A stretch of 8,635 nucleotides of DNA from Chitinophagaceae bacterium (GCA_020846105.1 JADLEN010000344.1:1-8635); one strand, 5' to 3'. Shown: positions 1-6,433, counted from the first letter of the stretch. Numbers and translations are program-made. Notes: generated from the sequence alone by a model not told the origin.

Positions 1-857
1 ATTTCTTTCAGTCCGTGATAGCTATCGCCATAAAGGCTTGGGAAATAATAAATAAAAGTACCCACCGCTAGCGCACCAATGTTTACCCGAAGGAAGTTAT
101 TGTCTATTCGCGCAAACAAGCTTTTCATCCGCGTCACCAACAGCGTAAAATACACCGCCAGCCCACCAGACAGCAAGCTCAATACTACAAAATAAGGCAT
201 CGCCTGCCACTGCCAGCCTGCCACCACTTGGCTCAGCAGCCGCGTATTGTCAAAGTAGTAGATAAACAACCAACTCACCGCCGCCGCCGCCGTGCAAGCT
301 ATTACCAATGTCTTATTCATCTTCCGCGCTATCACCTCCATAGCAAACAGCCAGCCCGCCAGCGGACTGCAAAACAGCACCGCCACACCCGCCGTTACCC
401 CCGCACAGATAAGCTCGCGCTTATACATCTTTGCCGAAAACTCCCTTTCGTAAGCATAATTGCCCACCGTAGCCGCCGCCACCACCGTAGATACCTCTAT
501 GCCCGTAGACCCACCAAACACCACCGTCAGCAAGCCATTGATGTAGTGAGACGGTATCTTGAACAGCGGCAAATGGTCTTTGCGCAAGTCCAAGGTTTTA
601 TAAATCTCCGTAATACCCTTATTCTTCCTGTTCTTAAAAAGCCACTTGCGCAAAAAGTATATAGCCGTAATACCCACCGTAGGCAGCAGCACCAGCAAAG
701 CCCTATGCCAGCCCACAGCCGCAGTATATATTTGGTGCTCTATATATTCTGTAAGGTGTTTTAGCGAGTAAGCCATCACCGCACAGGCCACCGCTATCAG
801 TACAGATGTGGTAACTAGCCTCAGGTAATGATGCCCTATTATTTTTTTCCTTTCCAA
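1..857 (-). CDS. CLC-family chloride channel/transporter, 3' end outside window
   Basis: Integral membrane anion channel or Cl-/H+ exchanger of the CLC family; 285 codons are visible and the frame stays open to the left edge. Landmarks, numbered from a TTG start at 857: a KGITEI segment (80-85) at the place of the usual GSGIPE loop; GGSTGIEVS (115-123), equivalent to the GREGP filter loop, with the gating glutamate kept as E121; AGVTAGVAVLFCSPLAG (152-168) followed by LFAMEV (170-175), matching the conserved helix before the internal glutamate; and GALAVGTFIYYFPSLYGDSY (261-280), matching the family's P-x-x-x-G-x-G-Y segment. The final third, with the conserved tyrosine region, is missing. 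The start is TTG because a TAG stop lies two codons upstream and conserved-looking residues precede the first ATG (776, M28). The family assignment is secure. Channel versus exchanger is not settled: the proton-glutamate position is valine (V175), as in animal CLC channels. Confidence 0.9.
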   Translation of the reverse strand, partial: MERKKIIGHHYLRLVTTSVLIAVACAVMAYSLKHLTEYIEHQIYTAAVGWHRALLVLLPTVGITAIYFLRKWLFKNRKNKGITEIYKTLDLRKDHLPLFKIPSHYINGLLTVVFGGSTGIEVSTVVAAATVGNYAYEREFSAKMYKRELICAGVTAGVAVLFCSPLAGWLFAMEVIARKMNKTLVIACTAAAAVSWLFIYYFDNTRLLSQVVAGWQWQAMPYFVVLSLLSGGLAVYFTLLVTRMKSLFARIDNNFLRVNIGALAVGTFIYYFPSLYGDSYHGLKE

Positions 858-886
858 AGCCTATAATATTTTAGTCGTTAGCCGCG

Positions 887-894
887 CAAAGGTA
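887..894 (-). promoter_or_regulatory. Candidate Bacteroidota -7 box (TACCTTTG) for the CLC gene
   Basis: On the minus strand this reads TACCTTTG, an exact match to the Bacteroidota -7 consensus TAnnTTTG. It lies 29 bp upstream of the proposed TTG start at 857, so transcription would begin near 880-883 with a leader of about 25 nt. That fits the TTG start better than the internal ATG at 776. No TTG or TTTG -33 element is present at the usual distance. A perfect 10-bp palindrome, GGCTATAGCC (911-920), sits roughly where the -33 region would be; an operator there is only a guess. Confidence 0.45.
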
Positions 895-1296
895 GCCAAA
901 TACCCTTTTTGGCTATAGCCTTAGCGCCACAATAACCGCACGTTAAGTTTTTCTTTCTCTAGGAGGGCGGTTGGGCTTTTCTGCTACTATTAAGCTTTGG
1001 GTCTCCAGCTGGCCGCTCATACTCCGCCCCAAGGCCACCGCCGCAAAAAAGGCTTCAGCGGGGTATCCACTGCCATCTGGCGCAGACTCAGCTTTTATCT
1101 TTTCTTTGGGCTTTGCTTTCCGCGTGTACCCACAAAAACACCAACACCATCCACATGCTGTCACCCTGAGCGAGCCTGTCCTGAGCGTAGACGAAGGAAA
1201 GCCCTCCTCCTTTGAGCGGCTAGGGCTTAGTTTACCAAAATCATCAGTAAGGCCTCAAAACCCACCCAGCACCCCAAAAAACAGCACCTCACTGAT
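895..1296. other. Gene-free intergenic stretch between divergent genes
   Basis: I find no convincing gene here. The open frames (for example 943-1164 minus and 971-1300 plus) overlap each other, carry no recognisable domain and run through the repeat-like element at 1160-1197. Their translations are low-complexity and rich in Pro, Arg, Lys and Ser. The stretch holds the palindrome GGCTATAGCC at 911-920 and the element at 1160-1197; the rest, including a GC-rich block around 960-1110, is unexplained. It could be a decayed gene or a genome-specific dispersed repeat, which cannot be decided from one copy. Confidence 0.5.
1160..1197. repeat. Short GC-rich interspersed-repeat-like element (CCTGAGCG motif)
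   Basis: The element contains CCCTGAGCGA and then CCTGAGCGTAGACGAAGG, so CCTGAGCG occurs twice 16 bp apart. On the other strand it begins CCTTCGTCTACGCTCAGGAC. This resembles the CACCCTGAGCG...GTCGAAGG element found scattered between genes in many bacterial genomes, typically outside coding sequence. Resemblance to that family is from memory; only one copy lies in the window, so its repeat status here is inferred. Confidence 0.55.
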
Positions 1297-1590
1297 ATAG
1301 TAGCGCCCAAGCCTAGCTTTCGCCCGGCCATCTTTAACATTCGCCCGACCATAATTAACATTCGCCTGACCATAACCAGCATTCGCCCGCCCATAAGCAG
1401 CATTCGCCTGACCATAAGCAGCATTCGCCTGACCATAACCAGCATTCGCCCACCCATACCTAGCATTCGCCCGACCATTTTCTGCTTCCAATAGCCCAAG
1501 CCTAGCTTCTAAGCAACCATCTTTAACACCGAAACGCCCATCATCAGCACCGAAACGGAGCCCATTAATACCGAAACCGAAACCACCACT
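1297..1590. repeat. Tandem array of fourteen 21-bp units in two related super-units
   Basis: Fourteen consecutive 21-bp units with no indels in the 21-bp phase. Units 1339-1485 are close variants of ATTCGCCTGACCATAACCAG plus C. Units 1528-1590 form a divergent sub-array, each starting ACCGAAAC (1528, 1549, 1570). Two anchor units, 1297-1317 and 1486-1506, both end in GCCCAAGCCTAGC; each is followed by a unit ending CCATCTTTAAC (1318-1338 and 1507-1527). The anchors are 189 bp apart, exactly nine units, so the array looks like a duplicated super-unit whose second copy diverged or was truncated. Adjacent near-identical units without unique spacers exclude a CRISPR. On the minus strand one frame is open from 1596 to a TGA at 1255 and reads as a heptapeptide repeat (YGQANAA, YGRANAG, YGQANVN), but it has no ATG; the only start-like codon is TTG at 1491. 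I treat it as a non-coding or decayed repeat rather than a gene. Confidence 0.9.
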
Positions 1591-1802
1591 GTAAATCTAT
1601 TACAGCTTTGTCTCTCTAATCTGTAAACCTTTTTTAGCCGAGACAAGGGGTCCAAAGCCTCACCGCCCAAAAGAAAAAGTGTGTGGCCATAGGCCACTAT
1701 GCCCAATCTTGTAGCGGCAGAGGCCGTCTTACATACTTAGCAAAGGAAAATATTAACAGTATGTTTCTATTCTCATTACTTTTACAAAAACCTATTAATG
1801 AT
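1591..1802. other. Upstream region of the T9SS-sorted protein gene
   Basis: No gene is supported. The downstream reading frame extends upstream to a GTG at 1683, but those residues lack signal-peptide character and are likely untranslated. The only promoter-like match is TACTTTTA at 1777-1784, one base off TAnnTTTG. It lacks a clear -33 element and would leave a leader of only about 13 nt before 1803. Another ATG at 1761 follows an AAAGGAAAA stretch that could serve as a weak ribosome-binding site. Confidence 0.35.
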
Positions 1803-3746
1803 ATGCCTTGGATGCCCAAAAGATTGCCCATTCGTAGCTATTGCCTAGGGCTATTGCTAATGATAGCTATGCTGCCTAGGCCCGCTATGGGGCAGGCGCT
1901 ATGTAGCCTTACAGATGTGCTCAGTATCAATACGGGCTACAACCACATTACCAGCACCCTGATACCACACAATCAGCGCGATACTTTCTGGCGCGTGACA
2001 GGTATATCGGCCAAGTCTGCATCTTATTTTCCCGGTATTGGGGCGCTGCCCTATGTGTCTTACTCGGTGGTAGGCATGTATTGGCCTACACGCAGTAGCA
2101 CTTCCGAGTGGATAAGTTTTCTGCCCAATGGTACCTATACCGAGGTGCCCCCAAACCATGTAGATAGCCTTTGGACAGAATTTTCAAGAGATTTTAGGCT
2201 TTGCGAGGCCGATACCTTGAGCTTTGACCTGAGCCTTACCGACGACAACTTTTGTGAATGGATAAAAGTAGATGGTATTGCGGTGCCTCCTGCCTTCCCA
2301 TTCAATGAGCCAGCAACTGTAGCTACTAGCCATCATACCTCATGGACAGCCATTCCTAAATTTACGATGGCGCTTGCGGCGGGCGTACATAGGCTTACGT
2401 TTCGGCAGCACAACTATCCTGTGGGTAGAGTCATAGACAACCCTGTAGGGCTTTCGGTAAAAGGTACTATTAGTTCTGTATCGCTGCGCAAAAGCATAGT
2501 AGGCTACGCTTCGGCTTTGGATTGTAAGTGCAACTGCGCCCTCACAGTACTAGCGCAGCCCAAGGATACCACCATCTGTGCCGGCGATAGTATGACCTTG
2601 CGCGCTAGCGGCGCCAACACCTACATCTGGAGCCCCGCTAGCTTTCTAAGCAATGCCTATAGCGCAGCGCCAATATTCAAAGGCACTACGAGCACACAAT
2701 ATATAGTACAAGGCACTGATAGCAGTGGCTGCAAAGGCTACGATACACTGATGCTCACCGTAAACCCCAAGCCTACAATTGTAGCTAGCCCCAAAGCTAT
2801 ACTGCTGTGCGTAGGCGACAGTGTGCAGCTGCAAGCTGCAGGTGGCACGCGCTATGTATGGCAGCCCGGCATAGGCCTAGACGATAGTACAAGCAGCAAA
2901 CCCAAGCTAGCGCTAGCTATGGGTGCTTATAAAATAGTATTGCGTGGCTACAACCTTGCAGGCTGTAGCAATACCGATACGGTGGCGGTAAGCATGTTGC
3001 CTAGCCCAGTGGTGGTAGCCCTGCCACCCGACACTGCGGGCTGCGTGGGCAATACGGTGCAGCTTTACGTATCGGGTGCGCCTAGCTATACCTGGCTACC
3101 CAATGCTGGTATAGACGACAGAGACCCCAAGAATCCCAAACTTACTATTACCAATAGTATAAGCTATGTAGTAAAAGGCACGGACAGCAACGGCTGTAGC
3201 GGCTACGACACCATTAATATCAAAGCCTACCCCAAACCGGAGTTGCGGGCTAGCCAAGAAAGGATAAACGACAACTGTTTTGGCAACGAGGTGCAATTGC
3301 GTGCTGTGGGTGCCAACAGTTATACTTGGACACCCGACTTTTACTGCAACAACCCCAAGATAGCCAACCCCATAGTGACGATACCCAGTACCCAAACCTT
3401 TACCGTATATGGTAGCAACGATGCTGGCTGCATGGGCAGCGATACGGTAACGGTATTGTTTGCAGGTAAAAGCATAGTGCGTATTCCTAATGCCTTTACC
3501 CCCAACAATGATGGCCTCAATGATAAGTTCAGACCAATAATAGTCTGCGGTTTCGATATGACGGAGTTTCTTATCTACAACAGGTGGGGGCAGCAGGTAT
3601 TTGCCACTAGCGATAAGAATAAAGCATGGGACGGCAACATAGGCAATGTTGAAGCAGAGCTAGGCGTTTACTTCTATCTGCTCAAGGGCAACGATGCTAA
3701 TGGTGAAAGTCTTGTGCTTAAGGGCGATGTGACCCTTGTGCGCTAG
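1803..3746 (+). CDS. Secreted Ig/PKD-like repeat protein with C-terminal T9SS (gliding-motility type) sorting domain
   Basis: Predicted exported, probably surface-attached protein of 647 residues. In order: signal peptide 1-30 (MPWMPKR basic start, hydrophobic CLGLLLMIAML, cleavage after PAMG); an N-terminal domain of about 31-240 that I do not recognise, likely beta-rich (DTLSFDLSLTDDNFCEWIKV at 137-156); a CKCNC cluster at 241-245; four Ig/PKD-like repeats at about 247-322, 323-400, 401-478 and 479-553; and the sorting domain at 559-647. Repeats share a C-x-G/N-(D/N)-x-(V/M)-x-L core, a Y-x-W-x-P strand and a closing N/D-x-x-GC...DT motif. The sorting domain shows IPNAFTPNNDGLNDKF (561-576), IYNRWGQQVF (591-600) and a closing GDVTLVR, diagnostic of the CHU_C/TIGR04131 family. 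ATG 1803 is chosen because it gives a normal signal peptide; ATG 1761 is the alternative. Adhesion or binding of an extracellular polymer is typical of such architectures, but the ligand is unknown. Confidence 0.9.
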   Translation: MPWMPKRLPIRSYCLGLLLMIAMLPRPAMGQALCSLTDVLSINTGYNHITSTLIPHNQRDTFWRVTGISAKSASYFPGIGALPYVSYSVVGMYWPTRSSTSEWISFLPNGTYTEVPPNHVDSLWTEFSRDFRLCEADTLSFDLSLTDDNFCEWIKVDGIAVPPAFPFNEPATVATSHHTSWTAIPKFTMALAAGVHRLTFRQHNYPVGRVIDNPVGLSVKGTISSVSLRKSIVGYASALDCKCNCALTVLAQPKDTTICAGDSMTLRASGANTYIWSPASFLSNAYSAAPIFKGTTSTQYIVQGTDSSGCKGYDTLMLTVNPKPTIVASPKAILLCVGDSVQLQAAGGTRYVWQPGIGLDDSTSSKPKLALAMGAYKIVLRGYNLAGCSNTDTVAVSMLPSPVVVALPPDTAGCVGNTVQLYVSGAPSYTWLPNAGIDDRDPKNPKLTITNSISYVVKGTDSNGCSGYDTINIKAYPKPELRASQERINDNCFGNEVQLRAVGANSYTWTPDFYCNNPKIANPIVTIPSTQTFTVYGSNDAGCMGSDTVTVLFAGKSIVRIPNAFTPNNDGLNDKFRPIIVCGFDMTEFLIYNRWGQQVFATSDKNKAWDGNIGNVEAELGVYFYLLKGNDANGESLVLKGDVTLVR

Positions 3747-3828
3747 CGCAACAGCTTTGTTGTAGGCGGATGCGTTACATTTCCTTCAATCTGTCTTTAA
3801 GAAAAGATTATAGACAAATGAAGGGCAA

Positions 3829-3871
3829 AACGATTAATTTTACGCTACAAAAAAAATAACGATTAATTTTA
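3829..3871 (+). repeat. Pair of 14-bp direct repeats in AT-rich leader
   Basis: AACGATTAATTTTA occurs at 3829-3842 and again at 3858-3871, 29 bp apart, in the AT-rich region before the lipoprotein gene. The spacing is not a multiple of a helical turn and there is no inverted symmetry between copies. It may be a local duplication or a paired regulator site; nothing else in the sequence distinguishes the two. Confidence 0.6.
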
Positions 3872-3892
3872 AAATTTTACTAAACAACAAGC

Positions 3893-4396
3893 GTGGTCAA
3901 ACATTTCAACTTAAAAAAATCACTAATCTTAGTTACTACAAGTTTATTGTTTTTTGCTTGTAAAAAAGAAGATACGCCAGAAGTTGAATATTCTGGTATA
4001 ATAGGAACTTGGGAAAGTACCTCTTTTAGTTTCAGAAAGATCTCCAAAAAAGGTGAATTAATCTCCGATTCGGTTTGGAATTATTTATCCCCAACAGACT
4101 ATATATATACTTTTAACAAGGATAGCACTTTTGTATTTATAGCAAACACAATTACCCCTGTAAATGCGAAGCGTACAAATGGCAAGGGGATTTACGGCAT
4201 TCAAGATGATATGTTGTCAACGGGAGATGGGATGATGAATTTGGTAACAATGAAAGATGGAACAAACGAGTTTATAACGTTTCCATATTATCTATCAGCT
4301 AACAAGCTAAGTACAGTCGTTTCTGCGAATTATGCTGATACTTCATTCAATAGTGAGTATGTTCTAAATTTTAAGCTTAAAAAAATAGGCAAATAG
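3893..4396 (+). CDS. Lipocalin-like lipoprotein
   Basis: A 167-residue predicted lipoprotein. Residues 1-22 form a lipoprotein signal (KHFNLKK basic start, hydrophobic LILVTTSLLFFA) with lipidation expected at C23. The mature protein starts CKKEDTPE; lysine plus acidic residues after the cysteine resembles the surface-export signal of Bacteroidota lipoproteins, so it may face outward. The body begins GIIGTWESTSF (35-45) and has a YTFNKDSTFVF strand pair (72-82) and a C-terminal EYVLNFKLKKI strand, the pattern of small Bacteroidota lipocalin-like proteins (an 'I-GTW' opening followed by antiparallel strands). No ligand or enzymatic role can be inferred. The start is GTG, the only start codon in frame ahead of the signal peptide; there is no Shine-Dalgarno. 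By direct count 3901-4380 is 33% G+C, well below the preceding gene, suggesting a different history. It would be a substrate of the Lgt encoded nearby. Confidence 0.8.
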   Translation: MVKHFNLKKSLILVTTSLLFFACKKEDTPEVEYSGIIGTWESTSFSFRKISKKGELISDSVWNYLSPTDYIYTFNKDSTFVFIANTITPVNAKRTNGKGIYGIQDDMLSTGDGMMNLVTMKDGTNEFITFPYYLSANKLSTVVSANYADTSFNSEYVLNFKLKKIGK

Positions 4397-4501
4397 AAAA
4401 CTTTAAAATATGCAGTCGTGTTAGGAATTTTTAACAAGCCAGACTAATGCAAGCAATTGCAAAAGCTTTAATTTTACCCAAGAATAAAAATTTTTAGAAC
4501 A

Positions 4502-5263
4502 ATGGACAATCAACACAATTTTACCAACTACAAAGTGGAAAGCACTACCGTGAATGCCACGGGCACTATGTCTAGCACTTACATCGCCAAGGTGTTTATG
4601 TGGATGTTTATAGCACTGGCTATATCTACGGTGTTTGCCTTCCTATTCTCTAGCAGCGCTGAGCTGATGAGCTATTTGTTGTCTTATGATGCTACTACGG
4701 GCCAGGGTGGCATGACAATGCTGGGCTACGCTGTAATGTTTGCACCCATAGGATTTGTATTGCTGATGAGCTTTGGCTTTCAGCGTTTGTCGGCTACGGC
4801 GCTTATAGGCCTATTTATGGTATATGCAGCTATCAATGGTATTAGTTTTAGTTTTATACTGCTTACTTATACTTCTAGCTCCATTATTGGTTGTTTTGCC
4901 TCTGCGGCAGCTATGTTTGGCATAATGGCGGTAATGGGCTACACCACCAAGAAAGATCTTACCTCATTCGGTCGTATCCTTACGATGGGGCTTATAGGTA
5001 TCGTGGTGGCTATGGTCATCAACATGTTCCTAAAGAGCGATACTATGGGCTATATTGTGAGTGTTATAGGCGTAGCGGTGTTCACCGGCCTCACTGCTTA
5101 CGATGTTCAGAAACTTAAGAACATTGGTGCTGGTGTAGAGTATGGCGAGATATCCGAAGTAGATGGTAAAAAATTAGGTGTACTTGGTGCACTTACTTTG
5201 TACCTCGACTTTATCAATATATTCTTGCTTTTGCTTCGCTTGTTTGGCGGTCGCAAAGATTAA
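4502..5263 (+). CDS. Bax inhibitor-1/YccA family membrane protein
   Basis: A 253-residue polytopic inner-membrane protein with about seven hydrophobic helices: roughly 30-50, 72-92, 97-117, 118-146 (one or two segments), 158-177, 183-200 and 227-248. Family marks include GYTTKKDLTSFGRIL (146-160), GLTAYDVQKLK (196-206) and LYLDFINIFLLLLRLFG (233-249). D201 and D236 fall where the Bacillus homologue YetJ has its paired aspartates, which act as a pH-sensitive latch for calcium leak; both are kept here, so a pH-gated cation leak is a reasonable inference but unproven. E. coli YccA in the same family interacts with the FtsH protease, an alternative role. Length is normal for the family. The ATG is the first in frame and gives a short soluble N-terminus. 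The gene stands alone, converges on lgt and ends 18 bp before a strong terminator. Confidence 0.93.
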   Translation: MDNQHNFTNYKVESTTVNATGTMSSTYIAKVFMWMFIALAISTVFAFLFSSSAELMSYLLSYDATTGQGGMTMLGYAVMFAPIGFVLLMSFGFQRLSATALIGLFMVYAAINGISFSFILLTYTSSSIIGCFASAAAMFGIMAVMGYTTKKDLTSFGRILTMGLIGIVVAMVINMFLKSDTMGYIVSVIGVAVFTGLTAYDVQKLKNIGAGVEYGEISEVDGKKLGVLGALTLYLDFINIFLLLLRLFGGRKD

Positions 5264-5281
5264 TAGCAAATTACAAAAGAC

Positions 5282-5313
5282 AAAAAAACCACCTCAATCG
5301 AGGTGGTTTTTTT
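5282..5313. terminator. Bidirectional intrinsic terminator between the BI-1 gene and lgt
   Basis: A perfect 14-bp stem (5282-5295 pairing with 5300-5313) around an AATC loop. Its GC-rich core is ACCACCTC/GAGGTGGT, flanked by seven A on one side and seven T on the other. It lies 18 bp after the BI-1 stop and 16 bp after the end of lgt on the other strand. With a U-tract in both orientations it can end transcription of both convergent genes. Confidence 0.95.
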
Positions 5314-5329
5314 ATTGGACCAATATGGA

Positions 5330-6433
5330 TTATGCAACAGCTGCGGCCTTTTTCTTTACAAATAAAAGTATACCCACCCCTATAAGAATGAGGCAAGTAG
5401 AAATAATCTCGGCTTGTGTGGGCTGTATGAAGCCCCAATCGTACTTGTAGTTTACTCTTATCTTTTCGATAGTGAAACGTTCCAAACCATTGACAATGAG
5501 GTAAGCTCCAAAAAGGTGTAGTGGGGTAGTAAAACGTTTGCGTATGCGCCACAAAAACGGGAACAAAAGACCAATACACACTATGGCCTCGTATAGCGCA
5601 GTAGGGTACACGCTTACGGGCAATACAGCACAATAATTACCCACGCAATCGGCTATCATCACGCCTTCATTATTTACATTGTCGGCATAGTTCATACCCA
5701 GAAACCAATCGGGTAGCCAAGAAGGAGCTGGCGTAAAACCGTGCGGAATGGCAGCTAGCTCGTGCATGTTCTTCACATCGCCATAGCGCATAAACCATTC
5801 TGGGAATGTTTGTAGCATTTGTTGAAAACTATCTTTGCTAGCCGCTGTAAGGTTGCCAGCAGCATCGCTAATGTAGGCACTATTAAAGATACCCCAGTCG
5901 CCATCGCCAGAGAAGTGGCAGCCTAGCCTACCTATGCCATAGGCAAGTATCAAGGCTGGTGCAGCAGTATCGCAGAGGGTAGCAAAAGGTATCTTGTATT
6001 TCTTGGCATAGAAATAAAGTAGGGTAGTAGCCAGTATCAGCCCACCATAAAATGTAAGTCCGCTGCGCGAAAAAAGGCTATCGATAGGGTCTTGAATAAA
6101 AGACTCCCAAGTTTCTAGCGCGTTAAATATCTTGGCACCTACAAGACCACCAATAGCGGCTATCATCAGTATGGTACTTACGCGCTCGTGCGGGTACACC
6201 AGTCCGCGGGTCTTTACTTTTTTACCTGTTTCTTTATTTATATATTCCACATCGTCTTCTACAGGTTGTAAGATGCCTAGCTTTTCGTAGCGTTTCATTT
6301 CTCTGCCCATCACCATGAGGCCAGCAATAAAAGCCAATGCCATAAGAAAGCCAAAGGTTTTGAAAATACCAAGCCACTCGGGCATGGGATAATGAAGGAT
6401 GCCTTCGAGAAGGTATTGAAAATCTGGGTACAT
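5330..6433 (-). CDS. lgt: Prolipoprotein diacylglyceryl transferase (Lgt)
   Basis: Inner-membrane enzyme that moves diacylglycerol from phosphatidylglycerol to the lipobox cysteine of prolipoproteins, the first step of lipoprotein maturation. The protein has 367 residues and several membrane helices. Marks: GLTFYGGLI (125-133), equivalent to the family's SFHGG segment; the signature AYGIGRLGCHFSGDGDWG (164-181); YPTALYE (276-282), matching HPxxLYE; and NGLERFTIEKIR (315-326). It is longer than E. coli Lgt (about 290 residues) because of an insertion of roughly 60-75 residues after the signature (about 185-258) and a charged loop near 55-80. The signature differs from GRxxNFxNxE: the usual Asn is Cys172/His173, and 'SGDGDWG' follows. 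I recall the same form in other Bacteroidota Lgt proteins, so it is probably lineage-typical rather than broken. The ATG gives a normal N-terminus; no clear promoter was found. Confidence 0.92.
   Translation of the reverse strand: MYPDFQYLLEGILHYPMPEWLGIFKTFGFLMALAFIAGLMVMGREMKRYEKLGILQPVEDDVEYINKETGKKVKTRGLVYPHERVSTILMIAAIGGLVGAKIFNALETWESFIQDPIDSLFSRSGLTFYGGLILATTLLYFYAKKYKIPFATLCDTAAPALILAYGIGRLGCHFSGDGDWGIFNSAYISDAAGNLTAASKDSFQQMLQTFPEWFMRYGDVKNMHELAAIPHGFTPAPSWLPDWFLGMNYADNVNNEGVMIADCVGNYCAVLPVSVYPTALYEAIVCIGLLFPFLWRIRKRFTTPLHLFGAYLIVNGLERFTIEKIRVNYKYDWGFIQPTQAEIISTCLILIGVGILLFVKKKAAAVA

Noticed and set aside
228..764. 178-codon plus-strand open frame
   Set aside because: Antisense shadow of the CLC gene; Arg/His-rich translation with no domain.
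943..1300. Overlapping open frames on both strands (943-1164 minus, 971-1300 plus, 997-1215 plus)
   Set aside because: Mutually overlapping, no domain, low-complexity translations that run through the 1160-1197 element; chance open frames in GC-rich intergenic DNA.
1297..1590. CRISPR array
   Set aside because: Units abut directly with no unique spacers, vary among themselves, and no cas gene is nearby.
1683..1802. Upstream extension of the T9SS protein to GTG 1683
   Set aside because: The extra 40 residues precede a complete signal peptide starting at M 1803, which would then be internal; ATG 1761 remains a lesser alternative.
3739..3750. Palindrome TGCGCTAGCGCA over the stop codon of the T9SS protein gene as a terminator
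   Set aside because: Only a 6-bp half-stem with no loop and no following T-tract.
3756..3783. Promoter for the lipoprotein gene (TTTG, then TACATTTC)
   Set aside because: One mismatch in the -7 box, 16-bp spacer and a leader over 100 nt; too weak to list.
4457..4476. Promoter for the BI-1 gene (TTG then TAATTTTA)
   Set aside because: The spacer is only 9 bp and the -7 box lacks the final G.
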